Positions 7,146 to 13,556 of a DNA stretch of 14,251 bases are shown here, piece after piece (the stretch's first letter is position 1; each line of letters begins with the position of its first letter). Under the pieces are notes generated by a model. That model searched no databases, was not told where the DNA came from, and saw only the letters and a program-made list of their open reading frames with translations. Position numbers and translations under genes: made by a program. Source of the stretch: an uncultured Acetatifactor sp. (GTDB taxonomy: Bacteria > Bacillota > Clostridia > Lachnospirales > Lachnospiraceae); the NCBI GenBank assembly GCA_948896875.1, contig CAQUWW010000073.1, positions 1 to 14,251 on the forward strand, in the 5' to 3' direction.

Positions 7146-8288
7146 ATGGAGAAAAGAGAAGCCTGTGCAGAAATAGACAGAAGACTGGAGGAGGCGTTTG
7201 CAGGGGGGAATCCGGGAAAGTCCTGGAAGGAGGAGCACTTACGGGACTTTCGGACCGCAGTGGAGGTGCTGTCCGGAGGAAGCAATACAGTGCTGGTGGA
7301 TGACTGGGGCCTTCCCTCGGTAATGGTCAGGATTTCCGCCTGTAAGAATAAGGAATTGTTCGAGACAGGGTCGGATATTCTGCATCCGGCATTTTATTCC
7401 GGAGGAGAGGGCCAGGAGGAAATCTATGTCTCCAAATTCCAGAATGTTCTGATCGACGGCAGGGGGTATTCGCTGCCTATGAGGACGCCGGCTTACGGAC
7501 TGAGCTTCGACCAGGCTCTGCAGGCCTGCCGGAGCAAAGGGGCAGGATGGAATCTGACTCCCTTTGCGCTGCGGGCGGTACTTGCCTTGGAGGCGAAGAA
7601 GAAAGGCTTTTTTCCTCATGGGAACAGTGATAAGGGTGTGGATTATCTGCACAGAGAAGAGCATGGGGAGGCGGAAGAGGAGGGTGTGGTGCGGACCGGT
7701 TCCGGTCCGGTGACCTGGTCTCATAATAACAGCCGGTCCGGAATCTATGACCTGACGGGAAATCTGAATGAATGGGACTTAGGGCTGCGGCTGATGGACG
7801 GAGAGATTCAGGTGATACCGGATGGAATGTGGATGCGGGAAGACTGTACCATGGGAACGGATTGCCGATACTGGAGAAGCATTTTGCCCGGAGGAGAATT
7901 GGTAGAGCCAGGCACATCAGGTACTTTGAGATACGTTTGCGGCGGAGATGGAATCCTCCTGACAGCCGGCGGGGAACTCGGGAAGAAGGCTACAGGGAAC
8001 TGTGCCTTTGGCAGTATAAAGGCTTCGGAGGGACTTAAGGTACCCGAACTGTTGTATGCTCTGATGCTGTATCCGGAGCAGGAGGATGGTTATGACGGCT
8101 GGCGCTGGATAAAGTCCCGGGGAGAGTGCCTGCCATTATGCGGCGGGGGATATCGGGCGCTGGACCATGCGGGAATCTTCTTTGTGGGGCTGACTTATCC
8201 CAGAACCCACAATTATAATCTGACCGGTTTCAGAAGCGTCTATGTAAAACAAAGGAATGGGGAGGTGGGGGATGAACTGTGCCGGTAA
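7146..8288 (+). CDS. FGE/SUMF1-fold (C-type-lectin-like) protein
   Basis: This 380-residue cytoplasmic protein has the formylglycine-generating-enzyme/SUMF1 pattern. It shows EIYVSKFQNVLI (92-103), a LPMRTPAYGLSFDQALQAC-like segment (110-128), the family-typical SGIYDLTGNLNEWDLG (198-213), and a C-terminal CLPLCGGGYRALDHAG (328-343) leading to GFRSVYV (361-367). The N-terminal 60 residues are helical and not part of the fold. I could not place the paired active-site cysteines of true FGE, and no sulfatase gene is nearby, so enzymatic activity is doubtful. A structural or ligand-binding role like that of many SUMF1-fold proteins is as likely. The start has AGGAAGG (7135-7141) upstream. It is the first gene of an operon with two serine hydrolases. 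No signal peptide is present. Confidence 0.6.
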   Translation: MEKREACAEIDRRLEEAFAGGNPGKSWKEEHLRDFRTAVEVLSGGSNTVLVDDWGLPSVMVRISACKNKELFETGSDILHPAFYSGGEGQEEIYVSKFQNVLIDGRGYSLPMRTPAYGLSFDQALQACRSKGAGWNLTPFALRAVLALEAKKKGFFPHGNSDKGVDYLHREEHGEAEEEGVVRTGSGPVTWSHNNSRSGIYDLTGNLNEWDLGLRLMDGEIQVIPDGMWMREDCTMGTDCRYWRSILPGGELVEPGTSGTLRYVCGGDGILLTAGGELGKKATGNCAFGSIKASEGLKVPELLYALMLYPEQEDGYDGWRWIKSRGECLPLCGGGYRALDHAGIFFVGLTYPRTHNYNLTGFRSVYVKQRNGEVGDELCR

Positions 8289-8381
8289 ATGAAGTGGGAG
8301 ATAGGGATGCCGGAAAAAGGGGAGATGACACCAGGAAAGAGAGAAGCAGGAAGAAAAATTGACACAGGGGAAAGAAAATGA
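8289..8381 (+). other. Possible 30-codon ORF between operon genes
   Basis: The ATG at 8289 lies directly after the previous stop codon. The frame encodes a highly charged 30-residue peptide (Lys/Glu/Gly-rich) ending in a TGA that overlaps the ATG at 8378 as ATGA. It could couple translation between the two large genes. It could equally be purine-rich spacer, since the preferred start of the next gene is 8405. No homologue was recognised. Confidence 0.2.
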
Positions 8382-8387
8382 TATGGA
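8359..8387 (+). promoter_or_regulatory. Weak candidate internal promoter
   Basis: TTGACA (8359-8364) is a perfect -35. At 17 bp lies TATGGA (8382-8387), only 3/6 for a -10. It could give some independent expression of the two hydrolase genes. Confidence 0.2.
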
Positions 8388-8404
8388 GGGAAGGGGTGCA
8401 ATAT

Positions 8405-9886
8405 ATGGAGAGAAGAGAATTACAGGAAGTAATGCCGGAATCCGTTGGGATAAAAAGCAGGGACATCATACAGTTTGTGAGAGATCTGGAAGCCTCCGGC
8501 ACAGAGATGCATGGCTTTGCGATTTTGCGTCACGGAAAGATGGCGGCGAAGGGCTGGTGGCAGCCTTTTGCCCAGAATATACCCCACGGAAGCCAGTCTT
8601 TGACGAAGACGGTTACGGGAACGGCCTACGGCATTGCGGAAAAGGAAGGACTGCTTTCGCTGGAGGACAGGCTGGTAGATATTTTTCCGGAATGTGCGGA
8701 TGGCTGTGAGGGCGCTTACTGGAGTCAGATGAAGGTGAGGCATATTCTGACCATGGCATCGGGAATGGAGACCATGCCTTCCGTGAAGTCGGCGGAATGG
8801 ATCAGAGAGTTTTTCCGGATTCCCATCGTTCATGAACCGGGCACGGCATTTTATTACAACAGTATCGCCTGTTCCATGGTGGGAGCCTGCATCACAAGGA
8901 AGACGGGACTGGGATTGAAGGAGTACCTGACGCCCAGACTGTTCCGGAAACTGGGTATCAGCGAGGACAGAGTGGGCTGGCTGAATCATCCGGACGGCTC
9001 TCAGAACGGAAGCGGCGGAATCATTACCACCACCCTGGACAATGCCAGGCTGATGCAGCTTTACATTCAAAGGGGAAAATGGGAGGGAGAGCAGATTGTT
9101 TCCCCGGCCTGGGTAGAATTCGCCACCCGGATACAGAATCCTACCGATGAAAAGCTGCACAGAGGGTACGGAGGAATGATGTGGATCCGGGATAACGCAT
9201 ACTATGCGGACGGGGCCATGGGACAGCTGGCGGTGGGATTCCCGGAGAATGATATGGTCATTTCTCTGAATCAGACCGTATCCACGCCGGAGGCCAATCA
9301 GAAGATGACGGATGCGCTTTTTGCCTTCGGTCAGAAGGAATATCCGGACAGTCTGCCTGAGGATGAACAGGGGGCGGAGGAACTGCGGTATTTCTGCAGA
9401 AAGCTGTCCCTGCCGGTGCCGCCCTGTTCCGGATTTTCTCCCTGGCAGGAGAAAATCGAAGGAAAGCGGTGTGAGATACAGGAGGGAAAAGCTGCCTTTT
9501 TCCCGGAGGATGTGGGGGATATTTTCAACGAGGAATATCATGATTACGCTCATGCCTTTACGTTTCGTTTCCCCAGAGAGGGATTGCTTGTACTGGAGGT
9601 GGAAAGCGCCAGCGGAAAGCATCTGGTGCAGGTGGGAATGGAAGGCAGAGGCTGTGCCAATGAGGTGAAAGGGAAGATTCCCATGACAGCGGCGGTACTG
9701 TCTGCACGCTGGGCAGAGGAAAATGTCCTGACGCTGGACATTCGATGGCTGGAAAACTGCCGGACCAGGGAGCTGGAATTCCATTTCGGAGAAGAGGAGA
9801 TTACAATACGCTCTATCCAGCAGAAGGTAGGCGGATTTGATGTGCCGCCTCTGGAGGCTGGGGCGGTGTGGAAAGAGAGGAGTTAA
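8405..9886 (+). CDS. Serine hydrolase, class C beta-lactamase/penicillin-binding-protein-like
   Basis: This 493-residue protein of the beta-lactamase-related serine hydrolase family probably acts as an esterase, amidase or D-aminopeptidase rather than a resistance enzyme. Numbered from ATG 8405, the active-site SLTK tetrad is at 65-68 (S65 nucleophile, K68). The YYN motif (YxN) is at 150-152. The third element appears as ADGAMGQ (268-274) in place of KTG. The conserved HGSQSLTKTVTG and HEPGTAFYYNS contexts are clear. Residues after about 340 form an extra C-terminal beta domain. There is no signal peptide, so it works in the cytoplasm. ATG 8405 is chosen because AAGGGG lies upstream and the homology starts soon after. 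ATG 8378 would add nine residues. The downstream CocE gene begins three bases after this stop, showing tight coupling. Confidence 0.85.
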   Translation: MERRELQEVMPESVGIKSRDIIQFVRDLEASGTEMHGFAILRHGKMAAKGWWQPFAQNIPHGSQSLTKTVTGTAYGIAEKEGLLSLEDRLVDIFPECADGCEGAYWSQMKVRHILTMASGMETMPSVKSAEWIREFFRIPIVHEPGTAFYYNSIACSMVGACITRKTGLGLKEYLTPRLFRKLGISEDRVGWLNHPDGSQNGSGGIITTTLDNARLMQLYIQRGKWEGEQIVSPAWVEFATRIQNPTDEKLHRGYGGMMWIRDNAYYADGAMGQLAVGFPENDMVISLNQTVSTPEANQKMTDALFAFGQKEYPDSLPEDEQGAEELRYFCRKLSLPVPPCSGFSPWQEKIEGKRCEIQEGKAAFFPEDVGDIFNEEYHDYAHAFTFRFPREGLLVLEVESASGKHLVQVGMEGRGCANEVKGKIPMTAAVLSARWAEENVLTLDIRWLENCRTRELEFHFGEEEITIRSIQQKVGGFDVPPLEAGAVWKERS

Positions 9887-9888
9887 AA

Positions 9889-11592
9889 ATGGAAAAAAGA
9901 GGCAATGTGAGAATCTGGTATGACCTGCCGGTACCTATGCGGGACGGTACTATATTGTATGCGGATGTCTATCGCCCGGACGACGATGAGAAATACCCGG
10001 CGATCCTGAACAGGACACCCTATCATAAAGAGGACAACTGTCATATTGTGGACGGCTATCTGCACGCGCTGAAGCTTGCAGGGTACGGGTATAATGTGGT
10101 GATACAGGACGTGCGGGGCAGCGGCTGTTCCGAAGGGATTCTGGACCCGGCGGGCAGTCAGATTGAGGACGGCTATGACACTGTGGAATGGGTTGCGACC
10201 CAGGAATGGTGCGACGGCAATGTGGGAATGGTGGGAGAGTCCTATCACGGCTACTCTCAGCTGGCGGCGGCTCAGTCCAATCCGCCCCATCTGAAAGCCA
10301 TCTGTCCTTTTCAGACCTCCTGGACCAAATTCCCGGCCCTTTATTCCTTCGGCGTCTTTTCCAGCGTGCTTTTCGGCTGGGTGTACAGTGAGGCGCTGGG
10401 CAGGGAAAAATTCTATCCCGGAGCTCTTTCCGAGGAAACCAAAAGGCAGATGGAAGCCTGCAGCAGGAATATGGATGAGCAGCTGATGTGGCTGCCCATC
10501 AAGGATATGCCGGCGGCCAATGTTCCCGGTGTTCCCGGTCTGGATTTCCAGGGAAAGCTGCTTGAGAATATTGATAATCCGGAATATCTGAAGAAAATCG
10601 GCAGAGCGGACGCTTTTGACCAGGTACGGGTGCCCTGTCTGAATCTGACCGGCTGGTATGATTTCCTCCGGGATAAGACCATTTATAATTACATGAAATT
10701 CCGGACAGAGGGTGGTTCGGAGAGCTGCAGAAACCATAGTAAGCTGATTGTGGGGCCCTGGTGCCATGGGGATAAGCTTTCAGGCGTCATTGACGGCGTG
10801 GATTTCGGACCGGAGGGCTCCGGGGATGCCTTTGGAATTACGGAAGTATTCAGAGACTGGTTCGACTGCTGGCTGAAAGAGGGTGCTCCTATAAAGCTTT
10901 TCATTCTGGGCGACAATGTGTGGCGTGACGAATATGAATGGCCCCTGGCCAGAACAAAATATGTGTCTTACTATCTGCACAGCAAAGGACATGCCAATAC
11001 CTTAAACGGGAATGGTGTCCTGTCGGAGACGGCTCCGGAGGAAGAACCCTGCGACCAGTATCTGTATGACCCTTCCAATCCCTGCCCCAGCGCCAGCCCG
11101 GATCCGGGAAGATACCTGATTCAGGATCAGCGTCCTCTGGAGGCAAGGGAAGATGTGCTGGTCTATACTACGGAAGCTTTCAAAGAAACAGTGGAGATTA
11201 CGGGACCTCTGAAAGTGGAATTGTATGCTTCCTCCGATGCCATTGACACCGATTTTGTGTGTAAGGTCAGTGTAGTATATCCCGACGAAAGGGCTTACAG
11301 CATCGGAAGCTACCTTGTCCGAGCCAGATATCGCAACGGCGAGAAAGCGGAGTTTTTAACGCCCGGAGAAGTGACTTTATTCCACATCGAGGTGGGTAAC
11401 ATTGCCATGAAGCTGCAGGCTGGCTGCCGGTTACGATTGGATATTACCAGCAGCCTTTACCCGGATGCGGACAGGAATCTGAACACCGGGGGAAGAATCG
11501 GATACGAGACGGAGATGAAGGTGGCACATCAGAAGATTTTCCACTGTGCGGAATATCCTTCCAGAGTGATTTTGCCATTTATTCCGGAGTGA
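9889..11592 (+). CDS. CocE/NonD family alpha/beta hydrolase (X-Pro dipeptidyl-peptidase-like)
   Basis: This 567-residue serine hydrolase belongs to the CocE/alpha-amino-acid ester hydrolase/PepX_C group. It cleaves acyl esters or amides, often of amino acids. The catalytic triad is readable: S118 in GESYHG (116-121), D258 in GWYDFLRD (255-262) and H293 in VGPWCHGD (288-295). DVRGSGCSEG (74-83) contributes to the oxyanion region. The C-terminal part from about residue 330 is the PepX_C-type jelly-roll (TGPLKVELYASSDAIDTDF, then RLDITSSLYP). Length is normal. ATG 9889 is chosen over an upstream GTG (9868) because AGAGGAG lies just ahead and the gene then starts three bases after the preceding stop. 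No signal peptide is present. Pairing with a beta-lactamase-like hydrolase suggests stepwise breakdown of an acylated peptide or amino-acid ester. Confidence 0.85.
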   Translation: MEKRGNVRIWYDLPVPMRDGTILYADVYRPDDDEKYPAILNRTPYHKEDNCHIVDGYLHALKLAGYGYNVVIQDVRGSGCSEGILDPAGSQIEDGYDTVEWVATQEWCDGNVGMVGESYHGYSQLAAAQSNPPHLKAICPFQTSWTKFPALYSFGVFSSVLFGWVYSEALGREKFYPGALSEETKRQMEACSRNMDEQLMWLPIKDMPAANVPGVPGLDFQGKLLENIDNPEYLKKIGRADAFDQVRVPCLNLTGWYDFLRDKTIYNYMKFRTEGGSESCRNHSKLIVGPWCHGDKLSGVIDGVDFGPEGSGDAFGITEVFRDWFDCWLKEGAPIKLFILGDNVWRDEYEWPLARTKYVSYYLHSKGHANTLNGNGVLSETAPEEEPCDQYLYDPSNPCPSASPDPGRYLIQDQRPLEAREDVLVYTTEAFKETVEITGPLKVELYASSDAIDTDFVCKVSVVYPDERAYSIGSYLVRARYRNGEKAEFLTPGEVTLFHIEVGNIAMKLQAGCRLRLDITSSLYPDADRNLNTGGRIGYETEMKVAHQKIFHCAEYPSRVILPFIPE

Positions 11593-11675
11593 GGTATGGG
11601 ATACTAAAGTTTCGTATTTATGCGGCATTGTAAAAAGTGAGCAGGATAACGGGGAAACTCAAATTGCGAAAAAGC

Positions 11676-11704
11676 TTGACAATTCTTCGGAAATAAATTA
11701 CGAT
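11676..11704 (+). promoter_or_regulatory. Sigma-70-type promoter of the Rpn gene
   Basis: TTGACA (11676-11681), a 17-bp spacer and TACGAT (11699-11704, 4/6). The start point near 11711 gives a leader of about 140 nt that begins just before the branched fold at 11718. No clear terminator for the preceding operon is seen in 11593-11675. Confidence 0.6.
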
Positions 11705-11717
11705 ATTTCTACAAATC

Positions 11718-11780
11718 TGTGAAAGGTGCATCTCGCACATTCGGGCAGTTTCTGCCGAAATTTTTCACACACATCGGCAG
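11718..11780 (+). promoter_or_regulatory. Structured leader with mutually exclusive hairpins before the Rpn gene
   Basis: TGTGAAA (11718-11724) pairs with TTTCACA (11763-11769). Inside are GTGC/GCAC (11726-11729 with 11735-11738) and TTCGGGCAG/CTGCCGAA (11740-11748 with 11752-11759, one bulged G). Alternatively CTGCCGA (11752-11758) pairs perfectly with TCGGCAG (11774-11780), which disrupts the first fold. No known riboswitch class was recognised, and no uridine run for a terminator follows. Confidence 0.4.
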
Positions 11781-11852
11781 AGACGGACCCGGAAGGCATT
11801 TGGGAAAGATTCTGTATCTCTGTCAGACAACATCAGAAAGAGAGGATACGAT

Positions 11853-12935
11853 ATGATTCCCAAAATGCGATTTGTGTCGGCAAAGCAGCGGCGTATGCGC
11901 CGTCCGCTGCGGTACTTTTTTCCTAACCGGAAGGTGAAGGATCGGCTTTTCTGCTACATTTTCGAAAGGGACAAAAAGGCTCTGCTACAGCTTTACAATG
12001 CGATGAACGGTACGGATTACTGTGACGAGAGTGCTCTGCAGATCGTCACACTGGACAATGTGCTGTATATGTCCATGAAGAATGATGTGGCGTTTATGTT
12101 GATGGGAACGCTGAATCTGTATGAACATCAGAGTACGCTCTGTCCCAATCTGCCACTGCGGTTTCTGCTTTATGTGGCCGCGGAGTATGAAGCTTATGTG
12201 GGGCTGGAAGAGGACCGGATTTACGGGAGTACCCTGATCAAGCTCCCGGCACCCCGCTGCGTTGTGTTTTATAATGGAGACGACAAAATGGAAGACGAGC
12301 GGCTCTTGAGGTTGACAGATGCCTTCATGGAGGAGCCTGGAGAGAAGAAATCTTGTCTGGAGCTTACGGTGCGTGTACTGAATATCAATTATGGGTGCAA
12401 TCAGAAACTGATGGCGGGATGCAGACGACTGGAGGAGTATTCCCGCTTTGTGGCAAAGCTGAAGGAGTGCCAGAAGCGGTATGGTTCCACAAAAGAGGCT
12501 GTGGATGCCGCAGTGTCATATTGTATAGAACATGGAATCCTGACGGACATTCTGATACCGTTGAGTGCGGAGGTGAAGAAAATGTTGCTGACAGAGTATA
12601 ATGAGAAAAAAGTGATGGCATGGCTGAAAAAAGAAGCCAGGGAAGAAGGCAGGCTGGAAGGAAGGCAAGAGGGCAGACAGGAAGGCAGGCTGGAAGGAAG
12701 GCAAGAGGGCAGACAGGAAGGCCGAATAGAAGGTAAAATCAGTCTTGTCAGGAAGAAAGCTGCCAAAGGCAAATCTCCGGAAGAGATTGCGGAGATGCTG
12801 GAAGAGGACATATCTCAGATAAGGGAAATCTGTGAAATGCTTAAGCATCACCCTGAGTGGAGTGATGAAAGAATCTGCGAAGAGCTGAAAGCGTCTCTCA
12901 TAGAAACGACGGCCGGGCCCAAGGAGTCATTGTGA
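11853..12935 (+). CDS. Rpn family recombination-promoting nuclease/putative transposase
   Basis: This 360-residue protein matches the Rpn/PD-(D/E)XK family (YhgA-like, transposase_31 type), whose Escherichia coli members are DNA endonucleases that raise RecA-independent recombination. The core includes DKKALLQLYNAMNGTDY (40-56), DNVLYMSMKNDVAFMLMG (68-85), the characteristic LNLYEHQST (88-95 region, E91 and Q93), NLPLRFLLYVAAEYE (99-113) and RCVVFYNG (135-142). Residues 265-294 are Glu-Gly-Arg/Gln repeats (EGRLEGRQEGRQ twice), a typical extendable helical linker. A helical tail follows with KGKSPEEIAEML (306-317). The start follows GAGAGG nine bases upstream. The basic N-terminus (KQRRMRRPLR) is unusual and could contact nucleic acid. 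The gene is monocistronic from its own promoter. It may be mobile or multicopy in the genome, as such genes often are. Confidence 0.8.
   Translation: MIPKMRFVSAKQRRMRRPLRYFFPNRKVKDRLFCYIFERDKKALLQLYNAMNGTDYCDESALQIVTLDNVLYMSMKNDVAFMLMGTLNLYEHQSTLCPNLPLRFLLYVAAEYEAYVGLEEDRIYGSTLIKLPAPRCVVFYNGDDKMEDERLLRLTDAFMEEPGEKKSCLELTVRVLNINYGCNQKLMAGCRRLEEYSRFVAKLKECQKRYGSTKEAVDAAVSYCIEHGILTDILIPLSAEVKKMLLTEYNEKKVMAWLKKEAREEGRLEGRQEGRQEGRLEGRQEGRQEGRIEGKISLVRKKAAKGKSPEEIAEMLEEDISQIREICEMLKHHPEWSDERICEELKASLIETTAGPKESL
12645..12716 (+). repeat. Two exact tandem 36-bp repeats inside the Rpn gene
   Basis: 12645-12680 and 12681-12716 are identical at all 36 positions and each encodes EGRLEGRQEGRQ. A third, diverged partial unit follows (12717 onward). 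Identity at synonymous sites indicates a recent duplication. The unit is a multiple of three, so copy-number change keeps the frame. Confidence 0.9.
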
Positions 12936-13029
12936 CAGGCATCTGCTTATCAGATTATTAACTGCTTCAGCCCATGCCTCTGTCGCTTCCATAATACCGC
13001 CGCAGTCAGTCTCCCTGTCCTCCGGTTCC

Positions 13030-13080
13030 TAAACTCCCGTGCACTAAACCGCTCCACCATATATGAAAGTCGGGAGTTTA
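13030..13080. repeat. Inverted repeat with 10-bp perfect stem
   Basis: TAAACTCCCG (13030-13039) and CGGGAGTTTA (13071-13080) pair perfectly across a 31-base loop. The stem shares the AAAC...GTTT design of the two hairpins that follow. It is not followed by a uridine run, so a simple terminator is unlikely. Confidence 0.55.
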
Positions 13081-13091
13081 AAAGATGCACA

Positions 13092-13130
13092 CAAACCCGC
13101 AAGGCGTGTCGCCTTTGGGAAGCGGGTTTG
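13092..13130. repeat. Nested hairpin unit 1 of 2
   Basis: Outer stem CAAACCCGC (13092-13100) with GCGGGTTTG (13122-13130). Inner hairpin AAGGCG, loop TGT, CGCCTT (13101-13115). It is 36/39 identical to unit 2, and two of the three differences form a compensatory base-pair change in the outer stem. Confidence 0.75.
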
Positions 13131-13146
13131 GCGCACAGCAGTCTCG

Positions 13147-13185
13147 CAAAACCGCAAGGCGTGTCGCCTTTGAGAAGCGGTTTTG
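13147..13185. repeat. Nested hairpin unit 2 of 2
   Basis: Outer stem CAAAACCGC (13147-13155) with GCGGTTTTG (13177-13185). The same inner hairpin AAGGCG-TGT-CGCCTT lies at 13156-13170. Units begin 55 bp apart. Four thymines at the right arm and four adenines at the left could give weak bidirectional termination. Confidence 0.75.
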
Positions 13186-13373
13186 ACTTCGCGGCGCCGG
13201 AATGGCATAGGGACTTTTATAGTAAATCAGATGGAAACAGCAAAAAACAACTTATACACTGACTGCGGTGGCCAATATTTTCCTTGTTTTTCTTTATTCA
13301 TTATCATTCATAGATTTTCTCCCTAAATGTACAAATTCTCCCATATTTTGCCAGTATATAATATCCTCCTTTT

Positions 13374-13389
13374 CATCCGATATCGGATG
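13374..13389. promoter_or_regulatory. 16-bp perfect palindrome, possible operator
   Basis: CATCCGATATCGGATG equals its own reverse complement. It lies 12 bases after a TATAAT (13357-13362) and about 170 bases before the signal-peptide ORF. A dimeric repressor site is plausible but nothing identifies the protein. Confidence 0.4.
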
Positions 13390-13402
13390 CCACTGTTGAT
13401 AT

Positions 13403-13427
13403 TTTTCTAATTTTTGCGTGCAAATTC
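13403..13427 (+). repeat. Dispersed 25-nt direct repeat, copy 2
   Basis: It matches 5916-5940 at 23 of 25 bases without gaps, ending GCGTGCAAATTC. Flanking bases do not match beyond this. Unlike copy 1 it is intergenic. Confidence 0.55.
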
Positions 13428-13458
13428 AAACCAATTTGGTAATTTTGACGGAAATTGC

Positions 13459-13487
13459 TTGTGTTTGGGATATATGCACACGATAAT
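13459..13487 (+). promoter_or_regulatory. Candidate promoter for the signal-peptide ORF
   Basis: TTGTGT (13459-13464), 17 bp, GATAAT (13482-13487). The -35 is weak (3/6) and the -10 good (5/6). The start point would be near 13494, about 60 bases before the ATG. Confidence 0.3.
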
Positions 13488-13556
13488 TTACCCTGTAAAA
13501 AAAGAAATTGGCAACAAAAATGGGGAGTAATAAAATTCCTGGCAAGGGATACTGGA

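Larger units (their letters stand above)
12997..13271. other. Inverted-repeat-bounded noncoding unit, possible MITE or structured RNA
   Basis: CCGCCGCAGTCAGT (12997-13010) is the reverse complement of 13258-13271 at 13 of 14 positions. The enclosed 247 bases contain three further inverted repeats and no plausible gene. AATA lies immediately left (12993-12996) and two bases beyond the right arm (13274-13277), a weak hint of a target duplication. The 621-bp gap 12936-13556 otherwise holds only a palindrome, one dispersed-repeat copy and promoter-like sequence. Confidence 0.4.

Noticed and set aside
7146..8288. Diversity-generating retroelement target protein
   Set aside because: The SUMF1/C-lectin fold fits, but no reverse transcriptase, accessory gene or template repeat of its C-terminus was seen in the window.
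8420..9784. 454-codon minus-strand ORF opposite the serine hydrolase
   Set aside because: The plus strand carries SLTK, YYN and a good ribosome-binding site. The minus-strand product is Arg/His-rich with no motif, so it is a shadow.
8405..9886. Antibiotic-resistance beta-lactamase
   Set aside because: No signal peptide, a cytoplasmic operon with a CocE hydrolase, an extra C-terminal domain and no KTG triad argue for a metabolic hydrolase.
9883..10767. 294-codon minus-strand ORF opposite the CocE gene
   Set aside because: The plus strand holds a full catalytic triad. The reverse frame has no family features.
11718..11780. tRNA or tmRNA-like gene
   Set aside because: The branched fold is superficially cloverleaf-like, but there is no TTCGA T-arm, anticodon arm or CCA end, and stem lengths do not fit.
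11853..12935. Insertion sequence carrying the Rpn gene
   Set aside because: No terminal inverted repeats or target duplication bracketing the gene itself were found, and Rpn proteins are often chromosomal without such ends.
13092..13130. Integron attC site or ordinary rho-independent terminator
   Set aside because: There is no integrase and no attC core consensus. The outer stems enclose a second hairpin and are followed by at most four thymines, so termination would be weak at best.
13092..13185. CRISPR array
   Set aside because: Only two units, strongly self-complementary over their whole length, with a 16-base spacer between them and no cas genes in the window.
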